The notes below the pieces were generated by a model. It saw only the letters and a program-made list of their open reading frames with translations. It ran no database searches and was not told the DNA's origin. 64,000 bases of DNA, taken from positions 91,299,204 through 91,363,203 of the forward strand of contig CM019069.1 of assembly GCA_009667805.1 (NCBI GenBank). The letters are read 5' to 3'. Both the position numbers and the translations under genes were made by a program. Positions within the stretch are counted from its first letter, which is position 1. Each line of letters begins with the position of its first letter. Below, piece after piece: positions 33,984-43,123 of the stretch. Origin of the DNA: Leptobrachium leishanense. Taxonomy: Eukaryota; Chordata; Amphibia; Anura; Megophryidae.

Positions 33984-34850
33984 CATAGTTACATAGTTAC
34001 ATAGTTATATAGGCTGAAAAAAAGACATGCGTCCATCGGGTTCAGCCTCTCCCACATAACCTACTGCTGTTGATCCAAAAGAAGGCAAAAAACCCAGTCT
34101 GAAGCGCTCGCCAATATGCAACATACTGGGAAAAAATTCCTTCTTGACCCCAGAATGGCAGTCAGATTTCTCCTTGGATCAAGAAGCTTTTACCCACATA
34201 TTAAATATTATAACCCTTAATATTCTGTGTCTGCAGGAAGTCATCCAGTCGTTTTTTAAAAGTCTGTACAGACTCAGACCCAATCACCTCAACAGGCAGA
34301 GAATTCCACAACTTTATTGTTCTCACCGTAAAATAACCCTTCCTATGCTTTAAGCTAAATTTTCTGTCTTCCAGTCTAAATGGATGACCCCTTGTCCTGT
34401 GTATAGTCCTATTAATGAATAGGTTATCAGACAATGGTTGATAATGGCCCCGTATATATTTATATAAGGTTATCAGATCCCCTCTAAGGCGCCGTTTCTC
34501 TAAACTAAACAGGTTTAAGCTTGTTAGTCTTGCCTCATAACTTAACCCTTCCATTCCCCTTATTAATTTAGTTGCCCGTCTCTGCACTTTTTCTAACGCT
34601 ATAATATCTTTTTTTAAGACCGGTGCCCAAAATTGCATGGCATATTCAAGGTGCGGCCTGACCATTGATTTATACAGAGGCAAAATTATGTTTTCATCCC
34701 GTGAGTGAACTCCCCTTTTAATGCATGCCAATACTTTGCTGGCCTTGGCAGCTTCTGTTTGACATTGCACATTGTTACTTAGTTTGAAGTCTATGATTAT
34801 TCCCAAATCCTTCTCCTGCTTGGATTTCCCTAACTCCGTTGTCTAATTCT
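33984..34850 (-). mobile_element. CR1-like LINE 3' end
   Basis: A 5'-truncated copy. The 3' terminus (low coordinate) carries the tandem 8-mer TAACTATG seen as TTACATAGTTACATAGTTACATAG at 33981-34006; CR1-type LINEs characteristically end in short 3' repeats instead of poly(A). The coding part at 34201-34806 is one open frame and the ~200-bp 3' UTR (34000-34200) is intact. Confidence 0.85.
34201..34806 (-). pseudogene. CR1-like reverse transcriptase, C-terminal domain
   Basis: 201 codons, open throughout, equal to the RT thumb and C-terminal domain of CR1 proteins. Recognisable motifs in order: LPLYKSMVRPHLEYAMQFW (about residues 43-61), KVQRRATKLIRGM, SLEKRRLRGDLI, HRTRGHPFRL, RKGYFTVRT, LWNSLPVEV and a final FKKRLDDFL helix. 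The endonuclease and the RT active site lie upstream and are missing. This frame is the reference I used to recognise the two other CR1 relics (26221-28425). Confidence 0.85.
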
Positions 34851-35739
34851 TTATATTAGAAGAACAGGATATAATTAACAGGCAAGACAATTTGCTGCCC
34901 ATGAAAATTCTTTAATGAGTTCCATGGTCAATGCATTTGAAGCAAAACTTAATTCGCATGGTACACGTGTGGTTCATTTAAAATTTGTAGTTGAGCTTGC
35001 TTGTTAATGATGAATATTAGCTCACCAGTTATGTCTGATTCTTATATCAATAATTCATTTATGATGAAAGAATTTGTCAAAGTCATGTTAGTTTGTACAA
35101 TGAAGTCTGACATTTTCCCTATATCATAGTAATATCTCACAGCGATAACATTGCTGCTTTAGGTTCATTACAGAAGAAACTGAAGAAAATGTAATATTCT
35201 GCTACTAATATCGGTAAATTTATAGAATTTTTACTAGTAGTAATTATGACACTTGGATGAATGTCAGTGGACCTTAATATATTAGAAATACCTAATTTCT
35301 TGAACGATAAGTCATTGAAGGGGTTTTCATTTTAATAATTGTACTAAACATCCCATATAATGTAATTTTTAAATACATATATAATCCACATATTTATACA
35401 CGTGGACCTCATTTATTTCAATTAGAAACAACATTTACTTTATGTAGTATGTGTGATTGATAGAATTCAATTGAGCGTGGGCCTGAGTGAAAGGTCTAAG
35501 GATGATTATGGGAAAGAGTGTGTGAAGGATGGCTGTGAGAGGGCATGGGGGTATAGGTAGAGGGCAAAATGTTATGACTGTTGCCAGGAGAGAGAGGAGA
35601 GGTGCGATCTGAGAGTGGAGAAGATAGGGAACTTGAATAGGAGAGATGGTAAAGGAGCTGGAGTAAGCAAAGGAGTGAAACAAGAAAGTGGTTCAAATGG
35701 GGAAATGCACACAAGGGAGTTTGGGGCTATTACAGCAGA
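34851..35739. other. No recognisable gene
   Basis: AT-rich to about 35450, then a purine-rich plus strand (35460-35700) that is open for 70-80 codons on the minus strand as Ser/Pro/Leu-rich low complexity. I do not regard this as coding. Confidence 0.4.
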
Positions 35740-36559
35740 GCCTAATCAATCTGTAGGCTTCCTCAGTCTTACATATTATGTCCATTTTCATACGACTATT
35801 AAATAGCCGCTTCGTAATACAATATGTTCGTCACCTGTGATTAGTAGCCGTGCGTGCGTTCCAATTTCAGTTCCGGCATGCGTTCCACAGATTCTCCTTC
35901 CAAACATGACTTCCGGTCATGTGGTTGAATGTCACATCCGATTTCAATTCCAACGTGCGTTCCACAGACTTTTCCTTCCAAGTGTAGCTTCCGGTCATGT
36001 GGTCATATGTCCCGTCTAATTCTCCATAGCGGATTTCATAATGATCAATGTGTTCGGCCAGCACTCCAAGACCACTCTCAGTCCGATCACGTGTGCTAAA
36101 AAGCCCAATCGCATATCATCATATTACATACAAGAGAGTCAATAATAAAGCTCACCACATAGACTAACTTTATATGATGAGCGCATACACCAAACCTAAA
36201 CCAGTCAGCCCCACTTCGCGAATAAAACAACTATGTCCAATAGTTGATAATTCTCAATGTCACAACTACTGGACACAATAACAACTATATATATATATAA
36301 AAGTTTAATATACAGATCTTATAAAAAATGACATATCTCAAATTCAGCATTCAAGCCATTTGGTTCAAGTGTATTTAATTGGTAAATCCATTCCATTTCA
36401 GTTCTCGCAAGCTTTAAATCAAGATCTTCTCCCATCCAATTTTTAGTTACCTTTTCAATACCAAAAAATTCTAAACCTATTGGGTTACTATTATGTTTAA
36501 GTTTAAAATGGTTAGAGACACAATGTTTTTCATAACCTCTATTTATATTGTTAATATAA
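35740..36559 (-). repeat. Left inverted arm of the Penelope-like element
   Basis: About 820 bp, the reverse complement of about 38070-38884 with scattered differences. It includes the repeated motif CTTCCGGTCATGTGG (35909 and 35987). Its inner edge lies 5 nt before the YIDD codons, its outer edge within the candidate hammerhead core. Confidence 0.85.
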
Positions 36560-36999
36560 AAGGTACATTGACGATGTCATTGTTATCTGGAGAGGAGATG
36601 AACATGCATTAAGAGATTTTATAATTTACCTAAATGATAACTAATGGGGGATTAAATTAGATTTCAAGATTAGTGATGTTGGGGTACCTCGATTTGAATA
36701 TATATATTGAAGATGGGACTATGAAGACCAGAACACACTTCAAAGATGTCAATGTCAACAGCTACATTGGTTTAGAAAGTGATCACTACCCTCCACGGTT
36801 GAAAGCTGTTCCAAAAGGACAGATGACTAGACTTCAGAGAAACTGTACTGATATTTGAGAATTTAAAAAGCAGTCTGAGAAATTGATGGATGATTTTGTA
36901 GAAAAGGGTTATATGAGGATGGAATTAGAACAAAAAAGGGAAGAAATCTATAATTCAGATAGGAACATGCTATTACAGTATAAAGTTAAAGAAAGAACT

Positions 37000-37333
37000 T
37001 AAATACGTAAAGGGAATCCACAAGGTAGAGGAAGGGAGTATATTTAAAAGGAAACAAAATAGCAAAACAAGAGGACATAGTCTTAGATTAGAGGTCCAAA
37101 GGTTTAAAAGTAACATCAGGAAGCATTATTTTACTGAGAGGGTGGTGGATACATGGAACAGTCTTCCAGTTGAAGTGGTAGAGGCCAAAACAGTAATTGA
37201 ATTTAAGCAAGCATGGGATAGGCATAAGGCTATCCTAAACAAAAGATAAATCCAGGTAAAGTATCCATGTAATTGGGCAGACTAGATGGGCCGAAAGGTT
37301 CTTATTTGCCGACATTTTTCTATGTTTCTATGT
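37000..37333 (+). mobile_element. CR1/L2-like LINE 3' fragment
   Basis: It is inserted in the Penelope body with an 8-bp duplication AAAGAACT (36992-36999, 37334-37341). The coding piece is the extreme C-terminus (RGHSLRLEVQRF, TERVVDTWNSLPVEVVEA, IEFKQAWDRHKAI), followed by a short 3' UTR ending in TTTCTATGTTTCTATG repeats. Confidence 0.8.
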
Positions 37334-37669
37334 AAAGAACTAATAAAATTGAATTATCCATTGTTATGGATTATAATACCGGAAATAAGAATATTAAAAG
37401 ATACATACAGAGGTATTGGCCAATATTAAAGAGGACCCCTCACTTAGGGATATTTTACCTGCACAACCTCGGGTCATTTATAGAGGAGGAGGCAGTTTAA
37501 GACAGAAATTAGTAAAAAAACATTTACGGGAACAGGAGGAACAGACAAATTGGTTTGAATTAACATCTGTATTTTATGGTTTTGGAGACTGTATCAGTTG
37601 TAGAAAATCACACAATAAGAAAAGACAAATTGATACATTCTGTGTTAATCAAAATAAATACAAAACATA

Positions 37670-37955
37670 GAAACATAGAAAAATGTCGGCATATAAGAAG
37701 CTTTCGGCCCATCTAGTCTGTCCAATTACATGGATACTTTACCTGGATTTATCTTTTGTTTAGGATAGCCTTATGCCTATCCCATGCCTGCTTAAATTCA
37801 ATTACTGTTTTGGCCTCTACCACTTCTACTGGAAGACTGTTCCATGTATCCACCACCCTCTCAGTAAAATAATGCTTCCTGATGTTACTTTTAAACCTTT
37901 GCCCCTCTAATCTAAGACTATGTCCTCTTGTTTTGCTATTTTGTTTCCTTTTAAA
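37670..37955 (-). mobile_element. CR1/L2-like LINE 3' fragment, opposite orientation
   Basis: Near-identical in reverse complement to about 37050-37333, starting with CATAGAAACATAGAAAAATG, the complement of the 3' terminal repeat. No clear target duplication is seen. Together the two fragments make a second, smaller inverted repeat inside the Penelope body. Confidence 0.8.
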
Positions 37956-38069
37956 AAATTAACGATAAATTAACCTGTTTCTCAAAATATCTGATCTATG
38001 TACTGCGGTGTCCCTGTAAAAAATACTACGTAGGTAAGACTACAAGAGCACTACAGGTTCGGGTCAATG

Positions 38070-38884
38070 AGCATATTAACAATATAAATCGAGGTTATGA
38101 GAAACATTGTGTCTCTAACCATTTTAAACTTAAACATAATAGTAACCCAATAGGTTTAGAATTTTTTGGTATTGAAAAGGTAACTAAAAATTGGAGGGGA
38201 GAAGATCTTGATTTAAAGCTTGCGAAAACTGAAATGAAATGGATTTACCAATTAAATACACTTGAACCAAATGGCTTGAATGCTGAATTTGAGATATGTC
38301 ATTTTTTATAAGATCTGTATATTAAACTTTTAGATATATAGTTGTTATTGTGTCCAGTAGTTGTGACATTGAGAATTATCAACTGTTGGACATAGTTGTT
38401 TTATTAGCGAAGTGGGGCTGACTGGTTTAGGTTTGGCGTATGCGCTCATCATATAAAGTTAGTCTATGTGGTGGGCTTTATTATTGACTCTCTTGTATGT
38501 AATATGATGATCTGCGATTGGGCTTTTTAGCACACGTGATCAGACAGAGTGGTCTTGGAGTGCTGGCCGAACACATTGAGCATTATGAAATCCGCTATGG
38601 AGAATTAGACGGGACATATGACCACATGACCGGAAGCTACACTCGGAAGGAAAAGTCTGTGGAACGCACGTTGGAATTGAAATCGGATGTGACATTCGAC
38701 CACATGACCGGAAGTCATGTTTGGAAGGAGAATCTGTGGAACGCACGCCGGAACTGAAATTGGAACGCACGCACGGCTACTAATCACAGGTGACAAACAT
38801 ATTGTATTACGAAGCTGCTATTTAATAGTCGTATGAAAATGGACAGAATATGTAAGACTGAGGAAGCCTACAGATTGATTAGGC
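38070..38884 (+). repeat. Right inverted arm of the Penelope-like element
   Basis: Partner of 35740-36559. It includes the last part of the endonuclease coding region, the 3' UTR and the 5' half of the candidate hammerhead motif. Confidence 0.85.
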
Positions 38885-38902
38885 GAAACGCGTCTCTTTT
38901 AT
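38850..38902 (+). ncRNA. Candidate type I hammerhead ribozyme
   Basis: CTGAGGA (38858-38864) fits the conserved CUGANGA. Stem II is GCCTA/TAGGC (38866-38870 with 38880-38884). GAAA follows at 38885-38888, then a minimal stem III (AC..GU around a GC loop) and the cleavage-site triplet GUC ending at 38894. Stem I pairs AAGA (38854-38857) with TCTT (38895-38898), with further pairs after one mismatch. Hammerheads with tiny stem III occur in Penelope-like elements (established). The weak point is an extra A at 38865 between CUGANGA and stem II. Activity is an inference. Confidence 0.5.
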
Positions 38903-38905
38903 TGA

Positions 38906-40102
38906 TTTTTAGAATAAATGTTTTAATTGTACTCATTGGAAGTTCAGTTCATTTTTTCCAATTGGTAAACCTTCGGTTCAAGACTATCTGCACCATTATT
39001 GATCCTCTGAAAGCCTGTTTACTGAGCCACTTTATCAAGAGAGGCTCAAAAGATTATGAGTATTCACTGTATACTTACTGATATGTTACAAGAATGCTGA
39101 TACTTGCGCAATGGAGGTCTTCTTTTCCTTTCAAGTGTTAAAGATGCTATCCATTGATGATCCTACTGATGATTTGAGCGTGAACAATCGTATACAAGGG
39201 GTGTGACCCCCCAGAGTGGTCAAGAAGCGATATCATCTGAGCCTTATAGGGCTCTACACTTGTGAGTTCCTTATACATACAAATCGTTTTCCCATACTTG
39301 TCATTCATTTACCCAAACGCTATTGCACCATAGAGTTTCCTTCTATCTTTCAACTATTAGGTTATGTCAAAGTTGAGTCTCTAATCAGGAATAAGCAGAA
39401 TTACTATTGAAGTTTCTTTTGAAGTTACTACTTGACAGATAAGTGCGCTCACACCGGGCCTAGTGCCTATTGATTTTGATGCTGATTATATGTATGGGGT
39501 ATGCATGGGTGTTTTTTGAGCTGCAGTGCAGAATTGTATACTACAACATTAGCGCCACACATCTCTCTAATTTTATATTTTTGTAAATGTGGTTCTTAAT
39601 TCAGATTGCCCACCGATTTCTGCGCTCATCATTAATGCGCGCATGTTTTTGCGCGGTATTTGTATGCGCGGTATTTTTTGATGGACGAAAAAATGCACTC
39701 GGATTGTGATACCAGCGTTAATATCCGCGCGTTAACGTTTAGCGCTGCGTGCAAAAAAATAGCGCTGCGCGAGCGTTTTTGCACAAAGAATGTAATAGTG
39801 CCCAACATAGGGAGCACAAACGACCATCAGCATTTCGATAAATAAGTTATTACAAAGTGCTAGCACTAATTACCATCGGGATGTGAGGAGCCAAATGTTA
39901 GCATCTTCTAAAAGCTGGCGCTACATGAGTTTGCATTTGCAGAATCATGTAGCACCCCCTAAACCCCCAAATAAATACGATATTCACCTCTCATCCCACG
40001 GCGAGAATGGTGGCCCGATCCGCTGCTTTTTGTCACCCAGAGCTGACAGACTGGGAAATAATAGTTCCCAGTCTCCCTCCATGATCGCTCGGCGGCACTG
40101 CT
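38906..40102. other. Penelope 3' flank and unclassified repeat
   Basis: 38906-39450 probably belongs to the Penelope 3' region. 39590-39850 is rich in GCGC-type words (GCGCGGTATTT twice, TTAGCGCTGCG, ATAGCGCTGCGCGAGCG), which stand out from the AT-rich surroundings. A hairpin CTACATGA / TCATGTAG lies at 39921-39953. No gene. Confidence 0.45.
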
Positions 40103-40599
40103 TGTCAGGGATCAGGATTGGTAGATGAGGAGATGAGCCCAGGATGCAGTGATAAAGACTCACAGACAGGTTCCACGGTACAAAGGGGGTTTAATAATGC
40201 AGGATACAACTTGTTGCAGGATACACGATGATACTGGATATTACTAGTAGCAAGATACAGGATACACGATGAGCCGGATACACGATGACACTGGATATTA
40301 CTTGTACCGGAGACACAGGATACACTTGGCACTGGAGACACAGGATACACTTGGCACTGGAGACACAGGATACACTTGGCACTGGAGACTCAGCTTGGCA
40401 ATGGAAGTCAATGTTAATGCAGCAGCAATGCATCATGGGAGATTGCCCCTTAAATAGGGAAGCACAGGAAGACAATCGAGACACCTGTGGCTGCTGCAGT
40501 GGCTGACTGAGGTACTGCAGGCAAATAGGCAAAGGGCTGTCAGGTTGGAATAATCACCTTAGGAGGCTTCTTGCCACGGTGGCGACATGTAACCTGACA
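40103..40599 (-). repeat. 3' LTR of gag-only element 2
   Basis: 497 bp, with three copies of a 25-bp unit (AGACACAGGATACACTTGG..) near 40310-40390. The partner LTR has two, and also one 7-bp insertion (GATACAG). The net 18-bp length difference is exactly 25 minus 7. Confidence 0.9.
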
Positions 40600-40828
40600 A
40601 TACCCCCCACCGAAGGCTGAACTCTGGGCAGCTAAGGAGGTCTGATATGTCGCCGTAATGGTAAGACCCATCACTGTTCCATTGGAGGTAGTACAGTCCA
40701 GTGGCAAAGGTTCAATCAATTCTGTGCCAAGTACATCAGTACACCGGATTTCTTGGCAGGATGGTTCTTTGATCTCCGCTGCAATGTGTGGCTCAGTCAA
40801 GGGGGTAAACACAGGAGGGACTTTGAAC

Positions 40829-41878
40829 TCAAAGGTCTGGGAGTGACTCACCATCAGTCACGGTGTACAGTGACATGCAAGCAGAGGGCACAGAGTCCAG
40901 ATATGGGTCAGTGAGAGGGGTCACCACAGACGACTGACAAGGAGCCCAAGAGCAGGAGGCAAACCTAATTTGGCGGCTGTGGGGAATTGGACAGACCACC
41001 TTACTTACTCCTGTAATTTTTCTAGGGGTGCCAGATCCACAAAGGTAAGTAGCTGGGATGGCATCTGGCATAAAGGTGGTAGCACTTAGGTTGCCCTGTG
41101 CTGGTTGTAGCGGTGGCTCACCATTGGAATCAACAAAGTCCAAACCAGTCTCTGAGGATGAATCAAAGTTAGGTGGTGCAACTGCAGCAGATGGTGGTAT
41201 TTCGGCAGTGGCACTTATTTTAGCCAGTTGTTTCAGTAGGAAAGCAGGATTTTTCGGGAGATTCTGCAGGATCTGAGAGAGGGAATCAACCTGGCTTGCC
41301 AGGGTAACAACGGTGGAGGTAAGCACCGAAATTTCTGGTGCCTTGCCTATGACCTCACAAGCTGGCATTTAAGTGGGTTTGAAATGCACCACTTCTTTTG
41401 GCAAAGCAGGCACGGATTTTGATTCATCAGGCGGCTGGGAGGCGCACTCGGGGTTCACGCGCTCCGGCTGGGAAGCGCACTTGGGTTCTTGGCGCTCCGG
41501 TTGGGAAGCGCACTTGGGTTCTTGGTGCTCCGGCTGGGAAGTGCACTTGGGTTCTTGGCGCTCCGGCTGGGAAGCGCACTTGGGTTCTTGGCGCTCCGGC
41601 TGGGAAGCGCACTTGGGTTCTTGGCGCTCCGGCTGGGAAGCGCACTTGGGTTCTCGGCGCTCCGGCTGGGAAGCGCACTTGGGTTCTTGGCACTCTGGCT
41701 GGGAAGCGCACTTGGGTTCCTGGCGCCCCGGCTGGTAAGCGCACTTGGGTTCTTTTTGCGCTCCGGCTGGGAAGCGCACTTGGGTTCTTTGCGCTCCAGC
41801 TGGGAAGCGCACTTGGGTTCTTTGCACTCCGGCTGGGAAGCACACTTGGGTTCTTTGCGCTCCGGCTGGGAAGCACAC
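40829..41878 (-). pseudogene. Gag-like protein of element 2, C-terminal parts
   Basis: 41878-41369 is a run of 11-residue repeats (EPKCASQPERQ) closing with LPKEVVHFKP. An in-frame stop follows, and the same frame resumes at the next codon (ATG at 41368) down to 40829 with a coiled-coil-like stretch (LTSTVVTLASQVDSLSQILQNL) and a Ser/Pro-rich tail. A further frame at 40854-40540 ends with GGGYC and RHRGKK, like element 1. I read these as the decayed C-terminal two thirds of one protein. Confidence 0.6.
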
Positions 41879-41960
41879 TTGGGTTTTTCAACCTGCGGGG
41901 AAGCACACTTGGATTCTTCAAGCTGCGGCGAAGCACGCTTGGATTCTTCAAGCTGCGGGG
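41440..41960 (+). repeat. 33-bp coding minisatellite
   Basis: About 16 units of 33 bp (core GGGAAGCGCACTTGGGTTC) inside the gag-like gene. On the coding strand they give an 11-residue Cys-containing repeat. Near 41755 the array shifts frame (CTTTTTGCG against CTTGGCG), which separates the 5' and 3' coding parts. All frames on both strands stay open, so the plus-strand frames here are artefacts. Confidence 0.9.
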
Positions 41961-42642
41961 AAGCACGCTTGGATTCTTCAGCTGACACCTCAGCAGCAGG
42001 CCCTTCGGCGTGGGCTTCAGGCTCAACCTCCTCAGTAACCATGGAGGGAGCAACACAGGGGCCCACAGGACCTTGAGGAAGCTGGATGGTCACCAATTCA
42101 TATATGGCATTCCTGGCAATGGTGCACGGGGTTACTAGATCTTGGACTTGATCTTTCTCCATATCAGCCAGGCAAGGGTTAACCTCCATAGTTCCAGAAT
42201 TAACCAGAGAGGTCTTTGGTAGATGCTGGGTATTGGTGAGATCAGCTGGTTTAACCACAGAGACAAATGTTCCTCCTTGTAACACTGGAAAGCAGGGATA
42301 TTCAGGCAGAACAGTCTTTAGAGGTTTGTTGTGCTCATAGTACATAGAGTTGTTAGGTCTCTTAACGGGTTTTACCGGGCATTGGGCGACCCGGTGCCTT
42401 ATTGCTCCGCAGTAAAAACAGAGATTAATTTGCCGCCTTCTGCTTTGCTCCTCTAGTGAGAGAGGGCCACGGTTTTTCTTAAGGTTGGAAACGCATACTG
42501 GCTTAGGGGATAGGTCCCATAGCTTCTTCAGCAACTTGTTCATTAGGCCAAGCAGGTGATGAACCAGTTCATGGAATGATGTTTGGATTAATCCCCTCAT
42601 GTCTTTTATCACTGCGGGCTCATAGGTTAAAGGCTGCTGCAT
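41755..42642 (-). pseudogene. Gag-like zinc-knuckle protein, element 2
   Basis: The ATG (42640-42642) lies 2 nt from the 5' LTR. It has the same plan as element 1: a helical start (MQQPLTYEP, LLGLMNKLLKKL), a basic GPLSLEEQSRRR segment, one knuckle CFYCGAIRHRVAQC (C-x2-C-x4-H-x4-C) near residue 82, then an acidic/Ala-rich region and the 11-residue repeats, where a frameshift near 41755 breaks the frame. The first ~100 residues are clearly homologous to element 1 although the LTRs are not alike. No capsid domain precedes the knuckle. Confidence 0.75.
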
Positions 42643-42644
42643 TC

Positions 42645-43123
42645 TGTCAGGGATCAGGATCGGTAGATGAGGAGATGAGCCCAGGATGCAGTGATAAAGA
42701 CACACAGACAGGTTCCACGGTACAACGGGGGTTTAATAATGCAGGATACAACTTGTTGCAGGATACAGGATACACGATGATACTGGATATTACTAGTAGC
42801 AAGATACAGGATACACGATTAGCCGGATACACAATGACACTGGATATTACTTGTACCGGAGACACAGGATACACTTGGCACTGGAGACACAGGATACACT
42901 TGGCACTGGAGACTCAGCTTGGCAATGGAAGTCAATGTTAATGCAGCAGCAATGCATCATGGGAGATTGCTCCTTAAATAGGGAAGCACAGGGAGGCAAT
43001 CGAGACACCTGTGGCTGCTGCAGTGGCTGACTGAGGTACTGCAGGCAAATGGGCAAAGGGCTGTCAGGTTGGAATAATCACTTTAGGAGGCTTCTTGCCA
43101 CGGCGGCGACGTGTAACCTGACA
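42645..43123 (-). repeat. 5' LTR of gag-only element 2
   Basis: 479 bp. It matches 40103-40599 with few substitutions outside the tandem units, so the insertion is relatively young. Confidence 0.9.

Larger units (their letters stand above)
36564..38311 (+). pseudogene. Penelope-like RT and GIY-YIG endonuclease relic
   Basis: Translated in pieces. 36564-36990 starts at YIDDVIVIW (the RT catalytic Asp pair) and continues with THFKDVNVNSYI, PKGQMTRLQRNCTDI and a MDDFVEKGY segment, all in the order found in Penelope/Neptune RTs. After the first LINE insertion, 37336-37669 carries the linker with GGGSLRQKLVKK and CISCRKS. After the second, 37956-38311 encodes the endonuclease with YVLRCPCKKYYVGKT and RALQVRVNEH, ending near GLNAEFEICHFL. 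The RT N-terminal half is missing, and frame breaks near 36650 and 36858 add to the inactivation. The family normally uses RT plus this nickase for target-primed insertion. Confidence 0.85.
35740..39450 (+). mobile_element. Penelope-like element with inverted arms
   Basis: An inverted copy of the element's 3' part (35740-36559) sits directly upstream of a 5'-truncated body. The body has the RT from its YIDD box onward, a linker, a GIY-YIG endonuclease, and the right arm (about 38070-38884). Terminal repeats in inverted orientation beside a 5'-truncated body are known for Penelope-like elements. Two LINE fragments (37000-37333 plus, 37670-37955 minus) interrupt it. The right side continues past the arm to a 3' end I cannot fix, near 39450. 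Multiple stops show that it is dead. Confidence 0.85.
40103..43123 (-). mobile_element. Gag-only LTR retrotransposon 2
   Basis: LTRs 40103-40599 and 42645-43123 begin TGTCAGGGATCAGG and end AACCTGACA. The flanks CTGCT (40098-40102) and CTGCA (43124-43128) are a probable target duplication with one change. A minus-strand GGTGGGGGGTAT beside the low-coordinate LTR is a likely polypurine tract. The 2045-bp interior encodes only a zinc-knuckle protein on the minus strand, in three segments separated by a frameshift and an in-frame stop. No protease, polymerase or integrase is present. The layout (LTR, 2 nt, ATG, knuckle, repetitive tail, tract, LTR) equals that of 28501-32825. Confidence 0.9.

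Noticed and set aside
35435..35714. Minus frames rich in Ser, Pro and Leu
   Set aside because: Low-complexity translation of a purine-rich plus strand without repeat or domain support.
41373..42076. Plus-strand frames of 121-195 codons
   Set aside because: They are shadows of the 33-bp coding array of the minus-strand gag-like gene.
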